Source of the DNA: a virus
DNA: 35,030 nucleotides
Virus record (IMG/VR): IMGVR_UViG_3300039106_000176
Coordinates: 1-35,030 of that record
Strand: one strand, 5' to 3'
Part shown: piece by piece, positions 12,920 to 21,078 of the stretch
How positions within the stretch are numbered: position 1 is the first letter of the stretch
Layout of the letters: every line of letters starts with the position of its first letter
Program-made: the position numbers and the translations under genes
Notes under the pieces: generated by a model
Databases searched by the model: none
What the model was told of the DNA's origin: nothing
Seen by the model: the letters and a program-made list of their open reading frames with translations, nothing else

Positions 12920-13136
12920 TACACATCAAGTAGGTGGAGATCATTACGCATCTAAATCCGTTCAGCCGTGGCAAGCAATGGAGTCCTGGATGTCGCCAGA
13001 AGCTTTCTCAGGTTATTTGCAGGGTAATTGCATAAAGTATTTATCCCGCTATCGTGATAAGAATGGTATTGAAGATTTGAAGAAGGCGCAACACTATCTG
13101 TCAAAGCTTATTGATCTAGAAAGCAAAAGCAAATGA
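12909..13136 (+). CDS. DUF3310 family protein
   Basis: 75 residues from ATG 12909, with AGGAGG at 12895-12900; an upstream in-frame ATG at 12876 lies inside the previous gene. Conserved DUF3310 pattern: HQVGGDHYASKSVQPWQ, then FSGYLQGNCIKYLSRYRDK and GIEDLKKAQHYLSKL. The family is frequent in phages and is sometimes called nucleotide kinase-like, but its activity is not established. It overlaps the previous stop by 11 bases and the next start by 4. Confidence 0.88.
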   Translation: MSIDTHQVGGDHYASKSVQPWQAMESWMSPEAFSGYLQGNCIKYLSRYRDKNGIEDLKKAQHYLSKLIDLESKSK

Positions 13137-13318
13137 TTGAGGTCGTAACAAAGTTCTCTTGCTATTGCGGCTTTCAATGCGAAGGCAAAGGCGATGCACC
13201 TGATTGCAATAGGTGCGGAGATAAGATGCACTCTTGGGGAACAAGGGAAGTCACAACGAAATCATTTACCTTGGCTGGCGAAAGCGCCGACAAGCGCACG
13301 ATTAACGGAGGATATTGA
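13133..13318 (+). CDS. Small zinc-ribbon-like protein
   Basis: 61 residues starting at an ATGA overlap. Four or more cysteines (Cys10, Cys12, Cys16, Cys25, Cys28) in CYCGFQC ... DCNRCGDKMH could bind one zinc ion. The rest is polar. It lies two genes upstream of the Mom-like gene. In phage Mu, mom translation needs Com, a ~60-residue zinc-finger RNA-binding protein encoded just upstream, so a Com-like role is possible. The sequence itself is not clearly Com. TGATG joins it to the next gene. Confidence 0.65.
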   Translation: MIEVVTKFSCYCGFQCEGKGDAPDCNRCGDKMHSWGTREVTTKSFTLAGESADKRTINGGY

Positions 13319-13836
13319 TGGACGTTAAGATCGAAAAGATCAGCATTGCCAAGCTGATTCCATATGCAGCGAATAGCCGCACGCACAGCGACGCACAGGT
13401 GGCGCAGATCGCGGCAAGCATTAGAGAGTTTGGATGGACAAACCCTATTCTAGTGTCAGATAAAAACGACATCATTGCAGGACATGGCAGACTTCTGGCA
13501 GCTCGCAAGCTTGGCATGGAAGAAGTGCCAGTTATTGTTCTCGATCACCTAAACAAATCACAGCAACGCGCATTAGTGATTGCCGATAACCAACTTGCCC
13601 TGAATGCAGGTTGGGACATGGATATGTTAAAGGCTGAGATTGAGACATTGAACATCGAAGGCTTTGAATTAGAAATTCTTGGCTTTGATGATAGCACTTT
13701 GCAGAAGATATTGGATGAGCCTAATTTTGAAGCTGGAACTGAAGATGACCAAGGTAAGTTAGATCAGCTTGAACCTAAGATGATAGCCTGCCCTAAATGT
13801 CAGCATGAGTTTGATAGCCGTGAAGCCACAGCTTAA
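13318..13836 (+). CDS. ParB/sulfiredoxin-fold nuclease-like protein
   Basis: 172 residues from ATG 13318 (GGAGG 6 bases upstream). The N-terminal 110 residues show the ParB N-domain: LIPYAANSRTHSDAQVAQIA, REFGWTNPILVS, IIAGHGRLLAARKLG (the GHGR nucleotide-binding/catalytic box) and VIADNQLALNAGW. The C-terminal end has a Cys pair, CPKCQHEF. Similar phage proteins are often fused to, or next to, DNA methylases and terminases, and are taken as nucleases or DNA-modification partners. Here its last 32 bases overlap the Mom-like gene. Confidence 0.85.
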   Translation: MDVKIEKISIAKLIPYAANSRTHSDAQVAQIAASIREFGWTNPILVSDKNDIIAGHGRLLAARKLGMEEVPVIVLDHLNKSQQRALVIADNQLALNAGWDMDMLKAEIETLNIEGFELEILGFDDSTLQKILDEPNFEAGTEDDQGKLDQLEPKMIACPKCQHEFDSREATA

Positions 13837-14506
13837 AATAGATTGGGCAACGCACGAAGCTGCAAAGTATGCTTGCGTAAATTGGCACTACAGCGGCTGC
13901 TTGCCAGTTGGGAAGTTGGTTAAGGTAGGCGCATGGGAAAACGGCAAATTTATAGGCGTTGTTCTATTTGGTAGAGGCGCAAACAAATCACTTGGTGAGC
14001 CATACGGGTGCGACCAGACTGAAAGCTGTGAATTAGTTCGTATAGCTTTAACATCACACATAACGCCAGTTAGCAAAATTATGTCGTTTGCTTTAAAATG
14101 GCTTAAAAAAACAAATGAAAAAATTAAACTTGTGGTATCGTTTGCTGATACTGAAGTAGGTCATCATGGCGGAATATATCAAGCAACAAACTGGATTTAC
14201 GACGGTTTAACAAACTCTGCGGATGAGTATCTTTATAAGGGCAAAAGATGGCATGGTCGCGCTTTTAGAAAGTCGCATGGCTCGCACTTAAATTATATGA
14301 ATAAGGGATTGCAAATTGTCAGAGGAGCGCAAAAGCATCGTTATCTCATGCCCCTTGACGCAGATATAAAACAGCGTATTTTACCACTGTCAAAACCCTA
14401 CCCTAAGCGTGTGAAAGATCAGGACTCAGAACACCCTTCTGAACTGGGCGGCGAGACTCCGACCCACACGCTCCAAACTCAGGTGGTAAATGATGACGCA
14501 AACTAA
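13805..14506 (+). CDS. mom: Mom-like adenine hypermodification enzyme
   Basis: 233 residues (Mu Mom is about the same length). GTG 13820 (MKPQLKIDWATHEAAKYAC) is an alternative start. The family pattern is clear: ATHEAAKYACVNWHYSGCLP near the N-terminus, CELVRIAL (75-82), SFADTEVGHHGGIYQATNW (112-130), WHGRAFRKSHGS (149-160) and YLMPLD (180-185). Mom of phage Mu has a GNAT-type fold and converts adenine in DNA to a carbamoylmethyl form that blocks many restriction enzymes. The C-terminal 35 residues are polar and low-complexity, as in related phage proteins. It overlaps both the ParB-like gene and terS, so modification is timed just before packaging. Confidence 0.87.
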   Translation: MSLIAVKPQLKIDWATHEAAKYACVNWHYSGCLPVGKLVKVGAWENGKFIGVVLFGRGANKSLGEPYGCDQTESCELVRIALTSHITPVSKIMSFALKWLKKTNEKIKLVVSFADTEVGHHGGIYQATNWIYDGLTNSADEYLYKGKRWHGRAFRKSHGSHLNYMNKGLQIVRGAQKHRYLMPLDADIKQRILPLSKPYPKRVKDQDSEHPSELGGETPTHTLQTQVVNDDAN

Positions 14507-14903
14507 ACTAACAGCAAAGCAGGAGGCATTCGCTCAAGCTATAGCTGATGGCTTAGGGCAAGCAGACGCTTATCGGATGGCTTACGATTCTAAGACTGCA
14601 TCTGAAGGCAGCATTTATGTGCAATCATCTAACCTAATGAAAAACTCTAAGGTTGCTCTAAGAGTTGCGGAATTAAAATCTCAGGTGGTCGAAAAGCAAC
14701 TATGGACACGCGAAATGTCTGTCAAAGGGTTGATACAAGCTTATCGTATTGCCCAGGATGCAAAGACATCAACAGGCATGACAGCAGCCGTTAAAGAGCT
14801 AAACGTAATGCATGGGTTCAACGAGCCAACGAAGCTTAGTATCACTGGCAGCATGATCCAGCGCATCCAGCGTGAAGTGATCGATGACAACGCTGAAGAT
14901 TAA
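14490..14903 (+). CDS. terS: Terminase small subunit
   Basis: 137 residues (ATG 14490 or 14493, AGGTGG upstream). The N-terminal KLTAKQEAFAQAIADGLGQA followed by DAYRMAYDSKTASEGS is the terminase_2 helix-turn-helix, and LMKNSKVALRVAELKSQVV follows. This subunit binds pac and delivers DNA to TerL. Its start lies 17 bases inside mom and its end overlaps terL by 20 bases. In P22 the pac site lies within this gene; no sequence here could be assigned as pac. Confidence 0.87.
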   Translation: MMTQTKLTAKQEAFAQAIADGLGQADAYRMAYDSKTASEGSIYVQSSNLMKNSKVALRVAELKSQVVEKQLWTREMSVKGLIQAYRIAQDAKTSTGMTAAVKELNVMHGFNEPTKLSITGSMIQRIQREVIDDNAED

Positions 14904-16107
14904 AACCCCGCGCTGGTTTAAGCCTTTCCTAAAGCCTAGTCGCTATAAGGGCGCGCATGGTGGGCGTGGTTCAGGCAAGAGCCATGCCTTTGCTGAAATG
15001 GTTATCGAAGCGCACGTTATGGATCAGCGGCGCAGAACAGTATGCGTCCGTGAAATACAGAAGTCGCTATCGCAGTCTGTCAAGCGTTTGCTGGAGCTAA
15101 AGATAGAACAGCTTGGCGTGCAGGATTACTTTGAGGTGCAGGAAGCACAGATCAAGTCACGGCATGGCGATGGGCTAATCATCTTCCAGGGGATGCAGAA
15201 CCACACAGCCGATTCCATCAAGTCGCTGGAAGGTTATGACTGCGCTTGGGTTGAGGAATCGCAGACGCTATCACAACGCTCGCTCGACCTATTGCGCCCG
15301 ACAATCCGTAAGCCAGAGTCCGAGCTATGGTTCACATGGAACCCACTGAACAGCAGTGACCCGATTGATATGCTGCTGCGTGGTGAAAGCCCACCGCCTG
15401 ACGCTGTGGTTGCACAGGTAAACTATCGAGACAACCCTTGGTTCCCTGATGTTCTTAAAGCGGAAATGGAATACGATCGGGAGCGCGACCCTGACAAATA
15501 CAAGCACGTATGGCTGGGTAGCTACGCATCGAACAGCGAAGCGCGTGTATTCCGCAACTGGAAGATAGAGGACTTTGAAACACCAGATGACGCAACGCAT
15601 CGCTTCGGCGCTGACTGGGGCTTTGCATCTGACCCAACAGTCCTAATCCGTTGCCATGTTGTTGGCCGCACAATCTATGTCGATCATGAAGCCTATCGCG
15701 TTGGCTGTGAGATTATGGACACGCCAGACCTGTTCTTCACTGTGCCGGAGTCTGAGAAGTGGCCAATCGTTGCTGATAGCGCCAGACCTGAAACGATTAG
15801 CCATATGCGTAAACATGGCTTCCCAAAGATTATGCCAGCAGTCAAAGGGCCTAAGTCTGTAGAGGAAGGCGTCGAATGGTTGAAGTCATACGACATCGTT
15901 GTTCACCCTCGCTGCCAGCATACGATTGACGAATTAACGTGCTACAGTTATAAAACCGACCCCTTGACAGGACAAATCTTGCCAATCCTTGCGGATCGTG
16001 ATAATCACCTTATAGACGCGCTACGTTATGCGTGCGAGGCCATACGTCGAGCAGTCCCTCCAAAGACTTTCGATGTGCAACCTTTGGCAACTGTGAGTAG
16101 GTGGTAA
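14884..16107 (+). CDS. terL: Terminase large subunit (ATPase/nuclease)
   Basis: 407 residues. Walker A GGRGSGKS (26-33), Walker B CAWVEES (120-126), coupling segment WFTWNPLNSSDP (149-160). The nuclease domain has FGADWGFASDP (Asp244), IVADSARPETI (Asp298) and DRDNHLIDALRYA (371-383). This is the Terminase_3/PBSX-type motor that pumps DNA through the portal and cuts at headful. It is slightly shorter than many relatives but has all motifs. The portal ATG follows the stop directly. Confidence 0.95.
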   Translation: MTTLKIKTPRWFKPFLKPSRYKGAHGGRGSGKSHAFAEMVIEAHVMDQRRRTVCVREIQKSLSQSVKRLLELKIEQLGVQDYFEVQEAQIKSRHGDGLIIFQGMQNHTADSIKSLEGYDCAWVEESQTLSQRSLDLLRPTIRKPESELWFTWNPLNSSDPIDMLLRGESPPPDAVVAQVNYRDNPWFPDVLKAEMEYDRERDPDKYKHVWLGSYASNSEARVFRNWKIEDFETPDDATHRFGADWGFASDPTVLIRCHVVGRTIYVDHEAYRVGCEIMDTPDLFFTVPESEKWPIVADSARPETISHMRKHGFPKIMPAVKGPKSVEEGVEWLKSYDIVVHPRCQHTIDELTCYSYKTDPLTGQILPILADRDNHLIDALRYACEAIRRAVPPKTFDVQPLATVSRW

Positions 16108-18180
16108 ATGGCTCGACTGAATAAAGAACAAAGGTTCCAGAACATCCATCAGCAAGCGATGACGGAGTTCGACCGCGTTCAATCGTCGGTGCGTGATGAA
16201 CGTCTCCAGTGCCTTCAGGATAGACGCTTCTACTCAATCGCTGGCGCACAATGGGAAGGCCCACTGGGTGACCAATACGAAAACAAGCCGCGCTTCGAGG
16301 TAAACAAGATTCACCTTAGCGTCATTCGTATCATCAACGAATATCGTAATAACCGCATCGCTGTAGACTTTGTAAGCAAGGACGGCGACACGGATGAGAA
16401 ACTAGCTGAGACTTGCAATGGTCTCTATCGTGCAGACGAACGGGACAGCGGCGCTGAAGAAGCATACGACAACGCTTTTGAGGAAGCTGTAGGCGGTGGG
16501 ATTGGTGCATGGCGCTTACGCACTGCTTATGAAGATGACGAGAACGACGAGGATGAACGCCAGCGCATCCGCATAGAGCCAATCTATGATGCTGACAGCT
16601 CTGTGTTCTTCGACCTTGACTCTAAGCGCCAGGACAAAGCCGACGCTAAGTATTGCTTCGTTCTGTATTCCATGACCTATGAAGCTTACAAAGCTGAATG
16701 GAATGATGACCCAGCGACATGGCCCAAAGAGATTCACCAGTATGAGTTTGACTGGGATACGCCTGATGTTGTGTTCGTTGCTGAATACTATCGCGTTGAA
16801 GAAACCCGCGAGACTGTCCGCATCTTCCTGACAATCGAAGGCGAAGAAGAACGCTACACGCAGGCGGACTTCGACGCAGACGAAACGCTAGAGGAAACTC
16901 TCGCTGCTGTTGGCACGTTCGAAGTTCGTCAGAAGCGTGTTAAGCGTAAGCGCGTCCGCAAGTATATCATGAGCGGCGGCGGTGTCCTTGACGACATGGG
17001 CTACATTGCTGGCAAGAACATTCCTATTGTTCCTGTCTATGGTAAGCGTTGGTTCGTCGATAACGTTGAGCGTTGCATGGGCCAAGTGCGTCTAGCGAAA
17101 GACCCGCAGCGCCTGAAGAATATGCAGCTATCGAAGCTGGGCGAAATCAGTGCGCTTTCATCCGTTGAAAAGCCAATCCTGCTTCCTGAGCAAGTCTCTG
17201 GTCACCAAGTGATGTGGGCTGAAGATAACCTTCGCAACTATCCTTACCTCTTGGTCAATCCTATCACTGGCCCTAATGGTGAGACTCAAGCTGCTGGGCC
17301 TGTTGCTTACACCAAGTCGCCACAGATTCCGCCAGCGATGGCAGCACTGTTGCAGATCACCGAATCCGACATGGCTGAGATACTGGGCAACAACCAGCAA
17401 TCAGACAAGATGGTCAGCAATATCAGTGGCAAGGCTGTTGAGCTAATCCAGACCCGCTTGGATATGCAGACGTTCATCTACATGAGCAACATGGCTAAGG
17501 CTGTGCGGCGCTGTGGTGAGATATGGCTTTCAATGGCAAAAGACATCTACGTTGAAGAAAAGCGTAAGATGAAAGTAGTCGGCTCTATGGAGGAAGTTGG
17601 TTCGATTGAACTGATGAAGCCACAGATCGACGAAGAAACTGGCGAACTGATTTACGAGAACAACTTGGCTGACGCTATATTTGATGTCGCTGTAGATGTT
17701 GGCCCATCGTTCAGCAGCCGTCGTGATGCAACAGTCCGTGCGCTTACAGGCATGATGCAAGTTACCACTGATCCGACAACCCAACAGGTTCTGCAAGCTA
17801 TGGCTATCATGAACATGGAAGGTGAAGGCATTGGCGACATCAAGGAATACTTCCGCAAGCAGCTAGTCCAGCTTGGCGTTGTGAAGCCAACGGAAGAAGA
17901 ACAGCAGCAGATGATGGAAGCGCAAGCAAACGTGCAGCAAGACGCACAGACCACTTACTTGCTTGCTGAAGCCGCTAAGTCACAGGCTCAAGCTATACAG
18001 GCACAAGCTAACACTGAATATACATTGGCACGTTCGGAAGAAACGAAAGCCAAGACAGCAGAGACCATCTCAAACATCGACATTGACCAGCGCAAGTCGG
18101 CAATTGAGACTGCTGAAAAGATTGGGGAAGCATTGCGACCCAGTACGAATGTGGTTCCACCCTCCACACAATTTGGGTGA
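16108..18180 (+). CDS. P22-type portal protein
   Basis: 690 residues (P22 gp1 is 725). The N-terminus ERLQCLQDRRFYSIAGAQWE and the sequence NKPRFEVNKIHLSVIRIINEYRNNR are typical of P22 portals. Acidic wing segments follow. The C-terminal ~100 residues are Gln/Ala-rich helices (EEEQQQMMEAQANVQQDAQT, KSQAQAIQAQANTEY), matching the long barrel that reaches into the P22 capsid. As a dodecamer it forms the DNA channel and pressure sensor for headful termination. Confidence 0.93.
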   Translation: MARLNKEQRFQNIHQQAMTEFDRVQSSVRDERLQCLQDRRFYSIAGAQWEGPLGDQYENKPRFEVNKIHLSVIRIINEYRNNRIAVDFVSKDGDTDEKLAETCNGLYRADERDSGAEEAYDNAFEEAVGGGIGAWRLRTAYEDDENDEDERQRIRIEPIYDADSSVFFDLDSKRQDKADAKYCFVLYSMTYEAYKAEWNDDPATWPKEIHQYEFDWDTPDVVFVAEYYRVEETRETVRIFLTIEGEEERYTQADFDADETLEETLAAVGTFEVRQKRVKRKRVRKYIMSGGGVLDDMGYIAGKNIPIVPVYGKRWFVDNVERCMGQVRLAKDPQRLKNMQLSKLGEISALSSVEKPILLPEQVSGHQVMWAEDNLRNYPYLLVNPITGPNGETQAAGPVAYTKSPQIPPAMAALLQITESDMAEILGNNQQSDKMVSNISGKAVELIQTRLDMQTFIYMSNMAKAVRRCGEIWLSMAKDIYVEEKRKMKVVGSMEEVGSIELMKPQIDEETGELIYENNLADAIFDVAVDVGPSFSSRRDATVRALTGMMQVTTDPTTQQVLQAMAIMNMEGEGIGDIKEYFRKQLVQLGVVKPTEEEQQQMMEAQANVQQDAQTTYLLAEAAKSQAQAIQAQANTEYTLARSEETKAKTAETISNIDIDQRKSAIETAEKIGEALRPSTNVVPPSTQFG

Positions 18181-18197
18181 GTTAATGGGGTTAAAAC

Positions 18198-19049
18198 ATG
18201 AAAACGGCAGAATTGGATAATAACGACAACATCGACACAATCGACATCGACACAGACTTCAATGAGCAATCGGATGATGAGACCAATTCCATCGACGATG
18301 AACAAGAAGACGAAGATGACGAAGATGAAGTCGTAATATCTATCGGAGAGGAATCGCCACCTCAAGATGAAGAAGTTCGTGCGCCTGCTTGGGTGCGTGA
18401 ATTGCGTAAATCAAATCTGGAAAAAGAGCGGAAGATTCGTGAGCTTGAAGCAAAGCTAAATACGACAGCAACTGAGACCAAGCCGGTTGCCCTAGTATCT
18501 AAGCCAACGCTTGAAAGCTGCGACTATGATTCCGACGAGTACGAACAAAAGCTAGCTGAATGGTATGAGCATAAACGCGAATACGATGCAGCCGAAGCCA
18601 ATGTTGCAGCGCAGCGAGATGCTGAGTCTAAAGCATGGCAGGACAAGCTTGATTCCTATGCGAAGGCGAAAGCCTCGTTAAAGGTGCGGGACTATGACGA
18701 AGCTGAGGCTACGGCTTTAGATACGTTTGACGTAACGCAACAAGGGATTGTTCTACAAGGCTCTGACAACCCTGCTTTGCTTATCTACGCAATTGGCAAA
18801 AGCACCAAGCGAGCTAAGGAACTTGCAGCAATCACCGACCCCGTGAAGTTTGCCTTTGCGGTAGCAAAACTGGAGACTCAGTTGAAAGTAACGAACCGTA
18901 GGGCGACAACCGCGCCAGAACGTACAATCACCACAAGCGGTGGTCGTGTGTCTGGTTCCATTGATTCACAACTTGAACGCTTACGCGCCGAAGCTCTGAA
19001 GACCGGAGACTTGTCAAAGGTTATGGAGTATAAGCGTCGTAAGAAATAA
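18198..19049 (+). CDS. Scaffolding protein
   Basis: 283 residues (P22 gp8 is 303). A very acidic N-terminus (about residues 5-55, runs of Asp/Glu) is followed by charged coiled coil (ELRKSNLEKERKIRELEAKL), a central helical region and a basic C-terminal tail (SQLERLRAEALKTGDLS...YKRRKK). In P22 the basic helix-turn-helix at the scaffold C-terminus binds coat protein. Gene order portal-scaffold-coat supports the assignment; sequence identity to gp8 is not obvious by eye. Confidence 0.85.
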   Translation: MKTAELDNNDNIDTIDIDTDFNEQSDDETNSIDDEQEDEDDEDEVVISIGEESPPQDEEVRAPAWVRELRKSNLEKERKIRELEAKLNTTATETKPVALVSKPTLESCDYDSDEYEQKLAEWYEHKREYDAAEANVAAQRDAESKAWQDKLDSYAKAKASLKVRDYDEAEATALDTFDVTQQGIVLQGSDNPALLIYAIGKSTKRAKELAAITDPVKFAFAVAKLETQLKVTNRRATTAPERTITTSGGRVSGSIDSQLERLRAEALKTGDLSKVMEYKRRKK

Positions 19050-19079
19050 ACCTAATTTAGAAAGAATAGGGAATTAAAT

Positions 19080-20354
19080 ATGGCTAACGCTTTTTCGAAA
19101 GAAGAAATTGTTGCTTTTGAGGACATCCTCGAAGGCTTCAACGATGCTTTGATCCTGTCAAAGAACATCAACGTATACAACACCAACGGCGTAACGATGG
19201 AACGCGCACGCGACACCATCTGGCGTCCACAACCTTACATCGCTCAGTCGTTCGACCGCGTTGTAGGCACATCGATTGCTGGCGATGTCACCAACATGAC
19301 TCAGCTTTCTGTTCCATCGACCCTCGGTTTCAACAAGTGCTCTGCTTGGCAGATGAACGCACTGGAACTGCGTGATGCGTTGCAGGAAGGTCGTCTTGGC
19401 GATTCCGCAAAGCAAAAGCTTGCATCTGACATCAACCTTTCCGTTATGGATTTGGCTGCTGCTCAGGGTACGCTTGTTGTTCCAATCGCAACTGCTGCTG
19501 GCGACTATGATGACGTTGCTCTGTGCGACAGCATCATGAACGAACAGGGCGTTATGGCTGGCGATCGTTACCTCGCATTGTCGAGCCGCGATTACAACGG
19601 CATGGCTGGCAACTTGGCAGTAGCGACTCGCTCGTTCACTGGTAACAAGTCGGCTAACGCATATGAGCGTTCGTTCGTTGGTGAAGTTGCAAGCTTCTCA
19701 ACCTACAAGCTCGACTATGCTAACCGTTGCGCTGCAAACGCTGCAACTCCAACGATTGCTACCAATGGCGCACAGGTTCGTTATGTTCCTAAAGCCACTG
19801 TAAACAACGTTGGCGGCATCTTGAACGTAGACAACCGCTATCAGACCGTCACTGTGTCCACCACAGTTGGCACTGTTGCGGGTGATGCGTTCACGATCGA
19901 TGGCATTGAAGCTGTTCACCACATCACGAAGCGTTCGACTGGCGAACTCAAGACGTTCCGCGTCATTGAAGTCATCGACGGCACTTCGATGGTTATCAGC
20001 CCGCCAATCATCGGTGCAAACTCGACGCCAACTGATGCTGAACTTCAGTATCAGAACGTTGAAGTAGTAGCGACCTCGGCAACTGCTGGCATCAACTTCT
20101 TGAACGTTGCGGCCTCGAACATCAACCCATTCTGGCGCAAGGATTCGATTGAACTCCTCCCAGGCCGCTATGCTGTTCCAGATGGCGCAGGCGTTGACGT
20201 TCTTCGTGCATCGACAGATCAGGGCATCGAATTGGTCATGACCAAGAAGTTCGATCCACTGACCTTCCAGACGCTTTACACGCTGGACACACTGTATGGT
20301 GTGGTCATGACAAACCCTGAAATGGCAGGCATCCTGCTTTTCAACCAGACGTAA
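19080..20354 (+). CDS. P22-like major coat protein
   Basis: 424 residues (P22 gp5 is 430). The N-terminus ANAFSKEEIVAFEDILEGFN followed by LSKNINVYNTNGVTMERARD TIWRPQPYIA is the P22 coat family signature; the later IVGANSTPTDAEL-like insertion region and C-terminal TLDTLYGVVMTNPEMAGILL fit the HK97-fold core with a telokin-like inserted domain. AGGG precedes the ATG by 9 bases. It should be the most expressed late gene, and a stable hairpin follows it. Confidence 0.94.
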   Translation: MANAFSKEEIVAFEDILEGFNDALILSKNINVYNTNGVTMERARDTIWRPQPYIAQSFDRVVGTSIAGDVTNMTQLSVPSTLGFNKCSAWQMNALELRDALQEGRLGDSAKQKLASDINLSVMDLAAAQGTLVVPIATAAGDYDDVALCDSIMNEQGVMAGDRYLALSSRDYNGMAGNLAVATRSFTGNKSANAYERSFVGEVASFSTYKLDYANRCAANAATPTIATNGAQVRYVPKATVNNVGGILNVDNRYQTVTVSTTVGTVAGDAFTIDGIEAVHHITKRSTGELKTFRVIEVIDGTSMVISPPIIGANSTPTDAELQYQNVEVVATSATAGINFLNVAASNINPFWRKDSIELLPGRYAVPDGAGVDVLRASTDQGIELVMTKKFDPLTFQTLYTLDTLYGVVMTNPEMAGILLFNQT

Positions 20355-20366
20355 GTCTAATAGGAA

Positions 20367-20393
20367 GGGGGGGATTTGGAAGTCATCCCCCCC
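20367..20393 (+). terminator. G/C-run hairpin after coat gene
   Basis: GGGGGGGAT (20367-20375) and ATCCCCCCC (20385-20393) form a perfect 9-bp stem around a 9-base loop, flanked by AAG and CTT that may extend it. It starts 13 bases after the coat stop. The following CGACCTTCTTTAG is a weak T-tract, so it probably acts as a partial terminator or an mRNA 3' stabiliser that keeps coat mRNA more abundant than the downstream message. Confidence 0.6.
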
Positions 20394-20416
20394 GACCTTC
20401 TTTAGGGAGTGAACCA

Positions 20417-20590
20417 ATGCCATTGAAAAAAGGTTACAGCCGCGCAACCATCGGCAAGAACATCAAGATGGAAGAAAAGTCTGGTCGCCCTAAAAAGCAA
20501 GCCATCGCTATTGCGCTGAACGTTGCACGCGATGCTGCCATGAACGCAGGGAAGCCATCGAAGGCTCCTAAGCGGAAGGCAAAGAAATGA
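20417..20590 (+). CDS. 57-residue Lys-rich protein after coat gene
   Basis: GGGAG sits 8 bases upstream of ATG 20417. The protein (MPLKKGYSRATIGKNIKMEE, then GRPKKQAIAIALNVARDAA, ending KAPKRKAKK) is of a type often found in phage head clusters: 'MPLKKG...S..TI..NI......G.P.KQA.AIAL..A'. It is strongly basic. No function is known; binding to packaged DNA or a role in assembly is possible. The stop overlaps the next ATG by 4. Confidence 0.72.
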   Translation: MPLKKGYSRATIGKNIKMEEKSGRPKKQAIAIALNVARDAAMNAGKPSKAPKRKAKK

Positions 20591-20763
20591 AGATGGGCCT
20601 ATACGCAAACATCAATGCGAAGCGTAAGCGCATCAAAGCGCAGAAGGCTGCTGGCAAAACACCAGAGCGCATGAAGAAGGTCGGCAGCAAAGGTGCGCCA
20701 ACAAAGGCTGACTTCATCGCATCAGCAAAGACTGCAAAGCCAATGAAGGGCAAAAAGAAATGA
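20587..20763 (+). CDS. 58-residue Lys-rich protein
   Basis: ATGA-coupled to the previous gene. MKMGLYANINAKRKRIKAQK, then AAGKTPERMKKVGSKGAPTK and a KPMKGKKK tail match a small protein type seen beside phage capsid genes ('GLYANIHAKRKRIKAGSGE.MRKPGSKGAPT'). It is extremely basic, with no hydrophobic core, so it may fold only when bound to nucleic acid or to acidic proteins such as the scaffold. Function unknown. Confidence 0.75.
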   Translation: MKMGLYANINAKRKRIKAQKAAGKTPERMKKVGSKGAPTKADFIASAKTAKPMKGKKK

Positions 20764-21077
20764 CCGACTTTCCAACTATTCTCTATCGCATTCCTGGGCC
20801 ACATAAGAAGCCTCGTGGATTGACCTATGCTTACACAGGCGCTCAAGACCAAGAGCAGTTTGACGCATTGATCGCCAAAGGATGGTCTGCGTCTTATGAA
20901 GATGCTGCGAGCAAGTTAGACAAGAAGCCAAAGGCTAAGGCTGTTGAGATTGATGAAGTCTCCGGCCCAACCCGTGAGGAACTGGAAATTAAGGCGAAAG
21001 AATTAGGGGTATCGTTTAATGCGCGAACTTCTGATATAACGCTGTCAGAACGTATAACGTCAGCACTGGAAGTCTGA
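20760..21077 (+). CDS. Hypothetical virion-region protein with HeH/LEM-like end
   Basis: 105 residues, ATGA overlap with the previous gene. A small N-terminal alpha/beta region (PTILYRIPGPHKKPRGLTYA) is followed by a Lys-rich linker. The C-terminal helix-extended-helix-like motif TREELEIKAKELGVSFNART plus ITLSERITSALEV resembles the LEM/HeH fold found in phage head-assembly and DNA-end proteins. It sits between coat and the gp4 adaptor, so it may be a head or DNA-associated component. Confidence 0.68.
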   Translation: MTDFPTILYRIPGPHKKPRGLTYAYTGAQDQEQFDALIAKGWSASYEDAASKLDKKPKAKAVEIDEVSGPTREELEIKAKELGVSFNARTSDITLSERITSALEV

Positions 21078-21078
21078 A

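Noticed and set aside
19698-20447. 249-codon minus-strand ORF opposite the coat gene
   Set aside because: Antisense shadow of the well-supported coat protein; no ribosome site, Cys/Arg/Trp-rich composition without any domain pattern.
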